A stretch of 64,000 bases of DNA from positions 124,001 through 188,000 of the forward strand of contig NZ_JNXI01000008.1 in NCBI RefSeq assembly GCF_000717055.1. The letters are read 5' to 3'. The notes under the pieces were generated by a model. That model did not search any database. It saw only the letters and a program-made list of their open reading frames with translations, and was not told the origin of the DNA. This DNA is from Streptomyces iakyrus. Lineage in GTDB: Bacteria > Actinomycetota > Actinomycetes > Streptomycetales > Streptomycetaceae. The translations under genes were made by a program, and so were the position numbers. Below are positions 50,453-59,945 of this stretch, in pieces (the stretch's first letter is position 1; each line of letters begins with the position of its first letter).

Positions 50453-53197
50453 CTACGCCGTCGGAGTGGGCGAACCACCCGTTCGGGTGCGTGTCGGCTC
50501 CCCTCGCAACGCCCCCTCCTCATACGCCTGTCGCAGAGCGTCCTCGGCCGAGGCGCCCCGGGACCAGGCCGCCGTGTACTGCGCGGCGTCCAGGGCTGCC
50601 CGCACCCGTTGCTCCGCGGTGAGGTGCGCCTCGTGGAAGGGACGCAGGCCGATCAGTGCCACCCCCGTGTCCTGGCGCATACGGTGAGCGGCGCCCAGGA
50701 GCCACGCGGCCCGGGTGCAGTCACCGGTGGCCGCCACCGCCCAGGCCAGGGTCTCCAGACCCCACACCGGTCCCCAGCTGTCCCCGATCGCCTGTTGTCG
50801 CGCCAGGGCCTGCCGCAGCGGAGGCAGGGCCCTCTCCGCTTCGCCGTGTCGCACCTCGACGAGGCCCGTGCACCACTGGGCCCAGGTGCGGGCCCATTCG
50901 GCTCCGCTCGCCTCGGCCTCGGCGACGTACACGTCGCGAGCCGCAGAGGCCGAGGTGCGGGTGCCGAAGAACGCCTCCGCCATCGCCCACAGCATCGTCG
51001 CCATGTGCGCGTCGCCGGCCTGCCCCGATGCGCGGAACCGCTCGCGCGCCTCGGCCAGCAGCGAACTGCTGGCCGGGTCGCCTCCGACGAGCATGGCGTG
51101 CGCCCCCTCGATGTACGTCACGGACGCCGCCGACGGGCCGTCCGGCAGCTCCCGGGCCACGGCACGGCATTCGGCCAGGAACGTCCCCGCCGCGGGGTTG
51201 TCCCCCTGGCAGAGCGCGATCCACGCCTTCATCGCCAGCGCGCCGGCGATCAGTGCCGACGTGCCCGAGGCGGCCCCGGCCGGTGCGTCCCGTGCCCCCG
51301 GTCCGGCGGCGAGAAGCCGTTCCAGCCAGTGCCGGCCCTCCCCCAGCGTGCTGCTGAAGAACCAGCACCCCGTGCGGGCCAGGTTGACGGCGATCTCCAC
51401 GCCGGCCACCACGAGGTTTTCCCTGCTCGCGCAGTGGTCGAGGGCGGTACGGAGGTTGGGCAGTTCGGTGCGCAGCCGGATCAGCCAGTCCACTTCACGC
51501 GGCCCGCACCAGGTCTGACCGGCCCGTACGGCGGTCAGCCGGTAGAACTCGCTGTGCCGCACCCGCAGCCGGGCCGTGCCGGCTTCCTCCTGAAGCCGTT
51601 GCTGCCCGTACTGGCGGATGGTCTCCAGCAGGCTGTATCTGGCCCGGTCGCCGGAACTGTTGACCGCGACGATCGACTTGTCGACGAGCCCGGCCAGCAG
51701 GTCGAGCACGTCCTCCCGGGCCACGCCCTCGCCCGCGCAGACCGCTTCGGCCGCCTCCAGGTCGAAGCCGCCCGAGAACACGGACAGCCGGTTCCAGAGC
51801 AGCCGTTCGCCTTCGGTGCACAGGTCGTAGCTCCAGTCGACGATGCCGCGCAGGGTGTGGTGGTAGCGCGCCGACGTGCGGGGTTGCGGCATGGACAGCA
51901 GCCGGAACCGGTCGTCGAGGCGCTCCACGATCTCCTCGGCCGTCATCGCTCTCAGGCGTACCGCCGCGAGTTCGATGGCGAGCGGAATGCCGTCGAGCCG
52001 CAGGCACAGCTGGGCGACCGCCTCGCGATTGCGGGCGGTGAGCCGGAAGGCGGGGGCCGAGCCGGCGGCCCGGTCCAGCAGGAGTCGCACGGCTTCGGAG
52101 CGCAGCAGCGGGTCATCGGCTGCGGGACCGTCCCCGGCCACGGCGGCGGTGGTGCGGCCACTATGTCCGTCCGCGGTGGGCAGGGTGAGCGACGGCACCG
52201 TCAGTACGTGCTCACCGGGTGTCCCCAGCCGCTGGCGGCTCGTGGCCAGGACGCGCAGTCCGGGTGCCGCGCGTGCCAGCCTCAGGACGAGCGCGGCGAC
52301 GTGCTCCACCACATGCTCGCAGTTGTCCAGGACCAGCAGCAGGCGGCTGTCGCGCAGGTGGCTGACGATGGCGTCCGCGACAGGGCGCGCGGACTGGTCG
52401 CGCAGGCCGAGCGCCTCCGACACGGCCCGGTCGAGGAGGTCCGCGTCGCTCAGGGGAGCGAGGTCGGCGAGCCGGACCCCGTCGGCGAAGGAGGGAGCGG
52501 CGTCGGCGGCCACCCGCAGGGCGAGCCGCGTCTTGCCGACGCCGCCGACCCCGGTGAGGGTGACGATCCGGGCGGTACCCAACAGGCGCCGCACTTCGGC
52601 CAGTTGCGTTCCGCGGCCGATGAACGTCGTCATCTCCACCGGCAGATCGCCGTCCCGTTGAGGTGGGGTCGCCCCCGTGTCCCGTACGTCGTTCAGGTCC
52701 GGGGCGGACGCCAGGAGCCGGTGGTGGATCTGCCGCAGCCCGGCCCCCGGTGAGACGCCCAGCTCGTCGGCGAGCAACGCCGTGACCTCGCGGTAGCTCT
52801 CCAGTGCCTCCCCCTGCCGTCCGCAGTGGAACAGCGCCAGCATCCGCTGAGCCCAGAAGTGCTCGCGCAGCGGGTACTCCTCGATGAGCCCCCGCAGTTC
52901 CGGCAGGACGTCGGCCGCCCTGCCGAGGGCCAGGTCCGCGTCGATCCGCAATTCGAGTGCGTCCAGACGCCGTTCGTTCAGCGCCGCCACCACGCCTTGT
53001 AGGAGGTGCGCGGGCAGGTCGGACAGCGGATCCCCTCGCCACAGACTCAGGGCCTCGCCCAGCAGCGGCGCCGCGCGTGCCGCCGCGCCTTCTTCGAGAG
53101 CCGTACGGCCCTGGCGGACCAGGGCGGTGAAACGGTGCAGGTCCAGAGCGCCCGGCTCGGTTTCGATCAGACAGCACGAGGCCGCCTTTCGCGACAT
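50453..53197 (-). CDS. AfsR/SARP-like regulator, 5'-truncated
   Basis: The frame gives up to 914 residues: a BTAD domain (EPGALDLHRFTALVRQGRT to GVSPGAGLRQIHHRLLA), an NB-ARC ATPase (TGVGGVGKTRLAL, LLLVLDNCEHV, VLATSRQRLG, LCLRLDGIPLAIELAAV), and a TPR-like C-terminus. Full AfsR-like regulators carry about 95 residues of OmpR-type DNA-binding domain before BTAD; that part is absent. Homology begins near 53175, directly against a tryptophanase-like gene on the opposite strand that is also headless. The ATG at 53197 arises at this junction and has no ribosome binding site. Without the DNA-binding domain it cannot act as a normal activator. Confidence 0.75.
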   Translation of the reverse strand: MSRKAASCCLIETEPGALDLHRFTALVRQGRTALEEGAAARAAPLLGEALSLWRGDPLSDLPAHLLQGVVAALNERRLDALELRIDADLALGRAADVLPELRGLIEEYPLREHFWAQRMLALFHCGRQGEALESYREVTALLADELGVSPGAGLRQIHHRLLASAPDLNDVRDTGATPPQRDGDLPVEMTTFIGRGTQLAEVRRLLGTARIVTLTGVGGVGKTRLALRVAADAAPSFADGVRLADLAPLSDADLLDRAVSEALGLRDQSARPVADAIVSHLRDSRLLLVLDNCEHVVEHVAALVLRLARAAPGLRVLATSRQRLGTPGEHVLTVPSLTLPTADGHSGRTTAAVAGDGPAADDPLLRSEAVRLLLDRAAGSAPAFRLTARNREAVAQLCLRLDGIPLAIELAAVRLRAMTAEEIVERLDDRFRLLSMPQPRTSARYHHTLRGIVDWSYDLCTEGERLLWNRLSVFSGGFDLEAAEAVCAGEGVAREDVLDLLAGLVDKSIVAVNSSGDRARYSLLETIRQYGQQRLQEEAGTARLRVRHSEFYRLTAVRAGQTWCGPREVDWLIRLRTELPNLRTALDHCASRENLVVAGVEIAVNLARTGCWFFSSTLGEGRHWLERLLAAGPGARDAPAGAASGTSALIAGALAMKAWIALCQGDNPAAGTFLAECRAVARELPDGPSAASVTYIEGAHAMLVGGDPASSSLLAEARERFRASGQAGDAHMATMLWAMAEAFFGTRTSASAARDVYVAEAEASGAEWARTWAQWCTGLVEVRHGEAERALPPLRQALARQQAIGDSWGPVWGLETLAWAVAATGDCTRAAWLLGAAHRMRQDTGVALIGLRPFHEAHLTAEQRVRAALDAAQYTAAWSRGASAEDALRQAYEEGALRGEPTRTRTGGSPTPTA

Positions 53198-53873
53198 GAG
53201 CCCGCGTCAGGTCGCCGAGCAGGCGTTCCGACTGGCCGACGGCTGCCTGATGAGCGCGAAGAAGGACGGCATCGTCCACATCGGCGGCTTCCTCGGCCTG
53301 CGGGACCGCGCCCTGGCCGAGCGGTGCGAACTGCTGCTCATCGCCACGGAGGGCTTCCCCACCTACGGCGGCCTGGCCGGCCGGGACCTGGACATGATCG
53401 CCCTGGGGCTGACCGAGGTCACCGAACCCTGCTACCTCCAGTCCCGCGCCGACGCCGCCCGGCACCTCGCCCGGCTCACCCGCGAGGCGGGCATCGCCAT
53501 CGTCGAACCACCGGGTCTGCACGCCCTCTACCTCAACGCGGGCCGCCTGCTCCCGCACATCCCCGCGCACCGCTTCCCCGGCCACGCGCTCGCCTGTCAG
53601 CTCTACCTCGAAGGCGGCATCCGCTCGGTGGAGCTGGGTTCCCTCTACCTCGGCGGCGAGGACGAGAACGGCGCACCGGTGACCGCGGCGCCCTACGAGC
53701 TCGTCCGGCTCGCACTCCCCCGCCGTACGTACGGCCTGAGCCACCTGAACCGTGTCGGCGAGGTCCTGGCCGCCACGGTCAAGAACAAGGAACGGATCCC
53801 GGGTTACCGCCTGGTCGAACAGCCCCCGCTGCTCCGCCACTTCCGCAGCAAGCTGGAGCCGGTTCAGGGGTGA
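53170..53873 (+). pseudogene. Tryptophanase/tyrosine phenol-lyase-like gene, 5'-truncated
   Basis: About 230 codons of a PLP beta-eliminating lyase remain: AAFRDMSPRQVAEQAFRLAD, the PLP lysine motif CLMSAKKDGIVHIGGFLG, LLIATEGFPTYGGLAGRD and GGIRSVELGSLYLG. The whole N-terminal half, including the PLP phosphate site, is missing. An ATG at 53196 is in frame but lacks a ribosome binding site. Intact members cut tryptophan or tyrosine to indole or phenol, pyruvate and ammonia. It begins where the AfsR-like gene on the other strand also loses its head. Confidence 0.8.
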
Positions 53874-54069
53874 GCCGTGTCACATCGACCAAAGTGCGCC
53901 TAAGTTGTCTGCATCACAGCGGAAATGTCCCTTTGGCCGCCATGCTCGAAACGGACACCGGCTCCCGAAAGGGCGTTCACCGGCATCCTCTTGGGCGCTA
54001 AGTTCCAAAGTGACCCATGACACAGCACTCGTGACATTCCCCCTGTCCCCCTCTGGAAGGTGCCCCATC

Positions 54070-55257
54070 ATGGCCGCTTACCTCTGCCCGCCTGCCGTGA
54101 TCCACGGCGAGCATGCCGTGAAGACCAGTGAGATCGTGGCGGAGGTGCGGGACCGGCACCCCCATGCGCCGTGGGAGCCGCGGATCGACGGCATCGCGGC
54201 GAGCACCGGCATCGAGACCCGTGGCTGGATGCTGCCGCTGGAGACCGCCGTCGCGCCCGGCGAGGGCAACGGCCTGCGGGCTCTCGGCAGGGAGCCCGCC
54301 CAACAGGCCCTGATCCGCGACGGGTTCTCCCAGCAGGACGTGGACCGCGTGGTGGCCGCCCTCGCATCCATACCCGCACCGCAGACCGTCCAGGAGCGCA
54401 CCGCGCCGGCCTGGGAGGCCGTGCAGGCCTACGGGGAGCGCGCGGCGCGCGGGGCCCTGCAGACAGCCGGGCTGGACGCCTCGGACGTCGACTGCCTGAT
54501 CACCAGTCACTCCACCACGCCGGCGCTGCCGGGTCTGGACATGACCCTGGCCAACCGGCTTCAGCTCCGCAGCGACGTGATGCTGCTGCCGGCCACGCAG
54601 TGGGCCTGCATCGCGGGGACCCGCTCACTGGCCCTGGCGGCGGACCTCGTGGCCGCCGACCCCGACCGGGTGGTCCTGGTCGTCATATCGGAGGCGCTGA
54701 GCACGACCTACCAGCCCGCGGACGACACCCTGGAGTCCCTGATCGTCCGGCTGCTGTTCGCCGACACCGCCGTGGCCGCGGTGGTCACGGGCCGCCCGCG
54801 GCCCGAGGCGGTGCTGCGGCTGGACGCCGCCTGGCATCACACCCTGCCCGGCACCCAGGACCTGCACCGCCTGGAGACGCGGGCGGACGGCACCCACTTC
54901 GTGATGGACCGGCGCGGTCCGCGCGCCGTGCAGGAGACGGTCACCGCGATGTGGGAGTGGCTGCACGCCCGCTACCAGGACGATCCCGACGCCTGGCATC
55001 CCGACGTGCTGCTCGCGCACCCCGGCGGCACCCGGGTGCTGGAGTACATGGAGCAGACGATGCCCGACACCTGGCCGCCCGGGCTCCTCGACTACAGCCG
55101 GGACAGCTACACCAGCGGCAACCGCGGAGGCGCCGCCGTCTTCGACATCCTGCGGCGGGCGCACGACGCGGGGCTGCAGAAGCCCGGAAACCGCGCGGTG
55201 CTGTACGCGGCGGCACCGGGGCTCACCGCGACGGCCCTCGAGGGGCAGTGGCTGTAG
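54070..55257 (+). CDS. Type III polyketide synthase
   Basis: This 395-aa enzyme has the chalcone-synthase catalytic triad: Cys180 in LLPATQWACIAGTRSLALA, His317 in LLAHPGGTRVLEYME and Asn351 in SYTSGNRGGAAVFDIL. The thiolase-fold entry CPPAVIHGEHAVKTSEI and SDVDCLITSHSTTP are also typical. It loads an acyl starter on the Cys and extends it with malonyl-CoA. The Cys block lacks the usual GCxAG, so it may form a distinct product group from RppA or germicidin synthase; the product is not predictable. ATG 54070 follows GGAAGG. No tailoring gene is directly attached. Confidence 0.9.
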   Translation: MAAYLCPPAVIHGEHAVKTSEIVAEVRDRHPHAPWEPRIDGIAASTGIETRGWMLPLETAVAPGEGNGLRALGREPAQQALIRDGFSQQDVDRVVAALASIPAPQTVQERTAPAWEAVQAYGERAARGALQTAGLDASDVDCLITSHSTTPALPGLDMTLANRLQLRSDVMLLPATQWACIAGTRSLALAADLVAADPDRVVLVVISEALSTTYQPADDTLESLIVRLLFADTAVAAVVTGRPRPEAVLRLDAAWHHTLPGTQDLHRLETRADGTHFVMDRRGPRAVQETVTAMWEWLHARYQDDPDAWHPDVLLAHPGGTRVLEYMEQTMPDTWPPGLLDYSRDSYTSGNRGGAAVFDILRRAHDAGLQKPGNRAVLYAAAPGLTATALEGQWL

Positions 55258-55284
55258 AGCGCCGAAGGGCCGGTGCGTGCCGCG

Positions 55285-57435
55285 TCACCGCGCCACTTCC
55301 GCCCAGACGACCTTGCCCGTGTCCGTCCACCGCACCCCCCACCGGGTGGTGAGCCGGTGCACGATGCTCAGGCCGCGACCGCCGTCGTCGAGCAGATCGG
55401 TGCGCCTCAGCCGTGGCCTGCCGTTGCCGGTGTCTCCCACCTCGCACAGCAGGCCGTGTCCGGACCTGATCAGCCGCACCGTGATGGGGCCGGTGGCATA
55501 GCGCACCGCGTTCGTGACCAGCTCGCTGACCAGCAGCGTCGCGTTGTGCCGGGTGTCGTCCCTGGTCCGCCACTGCCTCAGCAGCGCGGACACCTGCTCG
55601 CGGGCCCGGGCCGGGGCGTCGTCGCGGGCGGCCAGCCGCCAGGTCGCCGTGTCCCCCTTGCGGTAGCCGATCATACGCGCGAGCAGCAGCGTCACGTCGT
55701 CCCGCTGAGGCGCGGGCGCCAGTGTGGAGACGACGTGCCGGGCGGCCCGCTGCAGGGTGTCCCAGGGGTGCACCGCGGCCACCGCGTCCGCCAGCCTGCC
55801 CATGCCCTCGTCGATCGACAGGGCCGGGTCCTCCACCAGGCCGTCGGTGTAGAGCGCGAGCACGGAGCCGGGCGGCACGCCGATGGTGTACACGTCGAAC
55901 GGCTCCCGTAGCGCGAACTCGGCTCCCAGGCCGGGGTGAGGGCGGATCGCGAGGGGGCCCGCCCGCCCGTCCGGTGAGACGAGAATCGGGGGGAGGTGGC
56001 CGGCACTGGACAGCGTCACGTGGTGGCCGACCGGGTCGTAGAGGGCGATGCAGCAGGTCGAGCCGAGGGCGCTGTAGCCGGCCGCCAGCCCGGACTCGGC
56101 GTCGTCCAGTACCGTCACCGTCTCGTCCAGGTGTTCCAGCACCTGGTCGGGTGCGAGCCCCGCGGAGAGCAGCGCGCGGGCCTCCATGCTCAGCTGGCCC
56201 ATGGTCGCCGCGGCACCCAGGCCGTGCCCCACCACGTCACCCACCACCAGCGCGGTACGCCCGTCGGGCAGCGGGAAGCTGTTCACCCAGTCGCCGCCGA
56301 CGCCCGCACTGTCGGGGTTGGCGGGCTGGTAGACGCTGGCGATCTCGATGGTGTCGCCACCGGCCCGGGGCAGGAGCCGGCGCTGCAACGCCAGCACTTG
56401 TGTGTGCTCGCGCTGATGCTGACGGGCGAGGTCGACATGGTGGGCGGTCCTGGCCACCAGCTCCTGCAGGTCGAACAGCTCGCTGTCGCGGAAGGGGCAG
56501 TCCGCCCGCCGCCACACCTCCGCCACGCCCAGCACGACGGGTGGCGCACTGTCGAGGACCAGGGGTATGCACACCACACCCGCCGAGAGGTCCGCGGGCA
56601 CCAGGGCACGCGCCACGCGGGGGCTGCCGAAGACCCGCTCGACCGCCTCGCCGTCGGGGATGACGATGGTCTGCGGGGCGTCGTCCCGCAGCACCGCCTG
56701 GGCGAGCAGGCGACTCGCGTCGCCGGGGAGATCGTCGCCCGGGGTCGTGTAGCCCTCGGGCCACACCCGGTCCGGTACCAGGGCCGCGCGCCGCAGACGG
56801 ATGCGCCCGTGCGCCCTGCCGGAGACCCCCTCCCCCGTCCACACGGCGAAGTCGAGGTCCACGGCGGCCACGTCTCCCCAGGCCAGCAGCGACTCCGCCA
56901 GCGACTGCGCGGTCTCGCCGATGTCCAGCGAGGTGCCGATCGCGGTCTCGGCGGCGTAGAGGTGCAGTCTCCTGGCCATGGCGATCAGGGAGACCGTCAG
57001 GCCGCCCTCCGGCGCAGCGGAAGGCAGGATGCTCATCGAGACCACGAGCTCGGACCCGTCGCCGCGCCGCAGGCGCTGGATGCGGGCGACATGCGCCTCA
57101 CCGCTCTCCACGACCTGCCGCAACCGCCGTGTCACCGTCGGGACGTCCCCGCGGGGCAGGAGATCGACGAACGGCCGCCCCGCCCCCACCTCCAGACCCG
57201 CGAAGACGGGGGCTTCCAGATTGCAGCGGGTGATGATCAGGTCCCGGTCCAGGTTGACCGCGCCGAGGATCTGCTCCTGACCGCCGGCCGCGGGATTGTC
57301 GGGCACCTGCCGACGCGCGGTGCGGTCACCCCGCGGTTCGGCCGCTGCCGCTCCGCCTTGCGGGATGTAACGCCCGAGGGCGCGGCTGACCAGGTCGAAC
57401 GCCGAGGAGGACGAGGGCGAGGGTGTGGAGTCCAT
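55285..57435 (-). CDS. PAS/GAF-SpoIIE phosphatase fused to HATPase_c domain
   Basis: This 716-aa protein has, in order, a PAS-like sensor (~50-150), a GAF-like domain (~160-330), a PP2C-type SpoIIE phosphatase (~345-560, with GGDWVNSFPLPDGRTALVVG, DVVGHGLGAA and LYTDGLVED) and a C-terminal HATPase_c kinase-like domain (NATLLVSELVTNAVRYATGP; GDTGNGRP; GRGLSIV). Phosphatase and kinase-type activities in one protein could both set the phosphorylation of a STAS protein. ATG 57435. It is convergent with the polyketide synthase and downstream of a second SpoIIE protein on the same strand. Confidence 0.9.
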   Translation of the reverse strand: MDSTPSPSSSSAFDLVSRALGRYIPQGGAAAAEPRGDRTARRQVPDNPAAGGQEQILGAVNLDRDLIITRCNLEAPVFAGLEVGAGRPFVDLLPRGDVPTVTRRLRQVVESGEAHVARIQRLRRGDGSELVVSMSILPSAAPEGGLTVSLIAMARRLHLYAAETAIGTSLDIGETAQSLAESLLAWGDVAAVDLDFAVWTGEGVSGRAHGRIRLRRAALVPDRVWPEGYTTPGDDLPGDASRLLAQAVLRDDAPQTIVIPDGEAVERVFGSPRVARALVPADLSAGVVCIPLVLDSAPPVVLGVAEVWRRADCPFRDSELFDLQELVARTAHHVDLARQHQREHTQVLALQRRLLPRAGGDTIEIASVYQPANPDSAGVGGDWVNSFPLPDGRTALVVGDVVGHGLGAAATMGQLSMEARALLSAGLAPDQVLEHLDETVTVLDDAESGLAAGYSALGSTCCIALYDPVGHHVTLSSAGHLPPILVSPDGRAGPLAIRPHPGLGAEFALREPFDVYTIGVPPGSVLALYTDGLVEDPALSIDEGMGRLADAVAAVHPWDTLQRAARHVVSTLAPAPQRDDVTLLLARMIGYRKGDTATWRLAARDDAPARAREQVSALLRQWRTRDDTRHNATLLVSELVTNAVRYATGPITVRLIRSGHGLLCEVGDTGNGRPRLRRTDLLDDGGRGLSIVHRLTTRWGVRWTDTGKVVWAEVAR

Positions 57436-57604
57436 GCGGCTCTCTCAGCAATCCCCGGCGCGATGCCGGGGCCGTGTCCGGACCCGTGCGGTCGGGGCCC
57501 CGAGCTCCCTGACCACACACCTCATTGAATAACACCGCGGGCGGCTTCGCACAGACCGGCGAAGCGCGGGAACGCCGGCCGTCCGGGGGGGGCGGACGCC
57601 GCCG

Positions 57605-59686
57605 TCAGGGCCCGGCGAGGGGCCGGGCCTGGGCGATGAGCAGCGCGACGTCGTCGTGGTCGGCGGGACCGCGCAGTTGCCGGAGCAGCAGGTCGCAGGT
57701 CTCCTCCGCCGAGCGGCGGGGCGGGGACAGCAGGCGCAGGAGGTCGTCCAGACGCTGGTCGATGGGGTCGTCGCGGGTCTCCACCAGGCCGTCGGTGTAC
57801 AGGACGAGCTGATCGCCGGGGTTCATCGTGAGGGCGGCGGTCTCGAAGGGGCCGCTGCCGACTCCCAGCGGGGTGCCGGTGGGCAGGTCGAGCAGTTCGG
57901 GCGGCCTGCCGGCGCGCACCAGGACCGGGGGCAGGTGCCCGGCGCAGGCTACGTCCAGGCGGGAGCGGTGCGGGTCGTAGACGGCGTACACACACGTGGC
58001 GATGTAGGGGTCCAGGCCCTGGGTGATCTTGTCGAGGTGGGTGAGGATCCGGCTCGGGGCCAGGTCGAGGTCGGCGAGGGTCGAGGTGGCGGTGCGCAGC
58101 CGGCCCATGGCGGTGGCGGCCGGGATGCCGCTGCCCATGACGTCGCCCACCGCCAGGGCGGTCCGGCCGCCGCTGAGGGGCAGGACGTCGTACCAGTCAC
58201 CGCCGACTTCGCTGAAGGCCTGGGCGGGCCGGTAGCGGGCAGCGATCTCCAGGCCCGGGCGGCGGGGCGAGGGCTGGGGCAGCAGGCTGCGCTGGAGGGT
58301 TTCGGCGGCGCTGCGGATGTGCTGGTGCAGGATGGCGTTGTCGATGCTGAGCGCGGCGGAGGAGGCCAGTTCGCAGGCGAGGGTGAGATCGTCCTCGTCG
58401 AAGGGCTGCGGGTTGCGGGCGCGGGCCAGGCCCATCACGCCGATGATCTCTCCGCGCGCGATGAGGGGGACGGCCATGTCGGTGTGGACACCTGCTTCGG
58501 CGAGCAGGCCGGCGGCAGCGTCGTCGGCCGCGATGCGGCTGAGATCGCCGCTGTCGAGGTGGGTGATCAGCAGCGGCTTGCGGGTGCGGAGGCAATGGGC
58601 CGCCGGGTGGTCCGCGTGGTAGGTGATGAGGTGGCCGGGCGCGATGATCGCCTCGGAGGCACCGGTGGGGTAGGCGGTCTTCACCGCCAGGGCGCGGAAC
58701 AGTGCCGGGCCCTCGCCGCGGTCCGGGCGGCCCGTCCGCAGGACGGAGTCCAGGATGTCCACCGCGATCATGTCGGCCAGGTCCGGTACCAGGACGTCCG
58801 CCAGTTCCTGGGCGGTCCGCTCCACCTCCAGGGTGGTCCCGATGCGGGCCGACCCGTCGGCCATCAGGCGCAGACGCTGCTGGGCGCGGTCGGCCTGCCT
58901 GGCTGCTTCGTACCGGTCGGTGACGTCCACCACGACGTTGGCGATCCCGAGCACGTGTCCGCCGTGGTCCTCCAGCCGGTAGAGCGACACGGCCCAGGCG
59001 TGGTCGTTGTCCGGGTCGGCACGGGTACGGCCCACCACCTGCTCGTCCACCATGGGCCGGCCGGTCGCCAGGACCTCCCGCATCTGGTTCTCCGCGGTGG
59101 TGAAAGGCGCGCCGGGCAGGATCTCCCGGAAGTGGCGGCCCACGTGGCCGGCTTCGGGGACGCCGTGCATCGCCGCGAGGGCCCCGTTGACGGCCACGTA
59201 CCGCAACTGGGTGTCCAGGACGGACAGGCCGATCGGCGCCTGGGTGACCAGCTGGCTGGACAGGGCCACCTCGCGCTCCACCCGCCGCACCGTGGCCCTG
59301 TCGGTGGCCAGTCCCAGCGCGTAGTGATCGCCGAGGTTGTCCGTCAGCCGCATGTTGCGGAATTCGATGGTCCGGGTGCTGCCGTCCTTCATCCGGATGG
59401 GGAAGGGCCCCGCCCAGGGCCGGCCGGTCGCCATCACCTCGGCGAACAGTCCCATCCCCGCCTCGCGGTCTCCCGGGTGGAGAAGCAGGGTGGCCGCGTA
59501 CTGCCCGACCGCTTCGTCGCCGGTGTAGCCGAACAGTTCCTCGGCCTGGGGGCTCCACATGTCGATCCGGCCGTCGGCCTCCACGAGCACCGCGGCGACG
59601 CCCAGGAGGTCCAGCAGCCCGCTCGGGTCCGTCGCCGCCCACTCCGGATCAGCCGCCCACTCCGGAGGCTGCTTCGCTCGGCTCAT
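57605..59686 (-). CDS. PAS-PAS-GAF-SpoIIE sensor phosphatase
   Basis: This 693-aa protein has two PAS domains (VLVEADGRIDMWSPQAEELF near 35; LSVLDTQLRYVAVNGALAA near 155), a GAF domain (~280-440), and a SpoIIE PP2C phosphatase with EVGGDWYDVLPLSGGRTALA, DVMGSGIPAA and LYTDGLVETRDDP. It lacks the HATPase domain of its neighbour. ATG 59686 has AAGGGG eight bases upstream; an in-frame GTG lies one codon earlier. It probably dephosphorylates STAS anti-anti-sigma factors in response to a small-molecule or redox cue. Confidence 0.9.
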   Translation of the reverse strand: MSRAKQPPEWAADPEWAATDPSGLLDLLGVAAVLVEADGRIDMWSPQAEELFGYTGDEAVGQYAATLLLHPGDREAGMGLFAEVMATGRPWAGPFPIRMKDGSTRTIEFRNMRLTDNLGDHYALGLATDRATVRRVEREVALSSQLVTQAPIGLSVLDTQLRYVAVNGALAAMHGVPEAGHVGRHFREILPGAPFTTAENQMREVLATGRPMVDEQVVGRTRADPDNDHAWAVSLYRLEDHGGHVLGIANVVVDVTDRYEAARQADRAQQRLRLMADGSARIGTTLEVERTAQELADVLVPDLADMIAVDILDSVLRTGRPDRGEGPALFRALAVKTAYPTGASEAIIAPGHLITYHADHPAAHCLRTRKPLLITHLDSGDLSRIAADDAAAGLLAEAGVHTDMAVPLIARGEIIGVMGLARARNPQPFDEDDLTLACELASSAALSIDNAILHQHIRSAAETLQRSLLPQPSPRRPGLEIAARYRPAQAFSEVGGDWYDVLPLSGGRTALAVGDVMGSGIPAATAMGRLRTATSTLADLDLAPSRILTHLDKITQGLDPYIATCVYAVYDPHRSRLDVACAGHLPPVLVRAGRPPELLDLPTGTPLGVGSGPFETAALTMNPGDQLVLYTDGLVETRDDPIDQRLDDLLRLLSPPRRSAEETCDLLLRQLRGPADHDDVALLIAQARPLAGP

Positions 59687-59945
59687 CACATTCGCCCCTT
59701 AGGCCTGTCGACCTCACCGGCGCACCCGCCCAGCAGACGTCCACGGCGGTCTCCCAGCAGGTCAGCAACCCGTTCACGATGCGCTACGCGACCTGCGAAC
59801 GGCCAGGGGACGCGCCGGGCGGGCACCGGGCGCCGTGGAACCTCACGGCCCCGGGGCGACCAGTACGAAGATCACGCGTGCCCGGTCGGCTGGGTCGTTC
59901 CTTACCCTTCCACCCTTCCACACCTGCCGGCTCCGGCCGAGGAGA

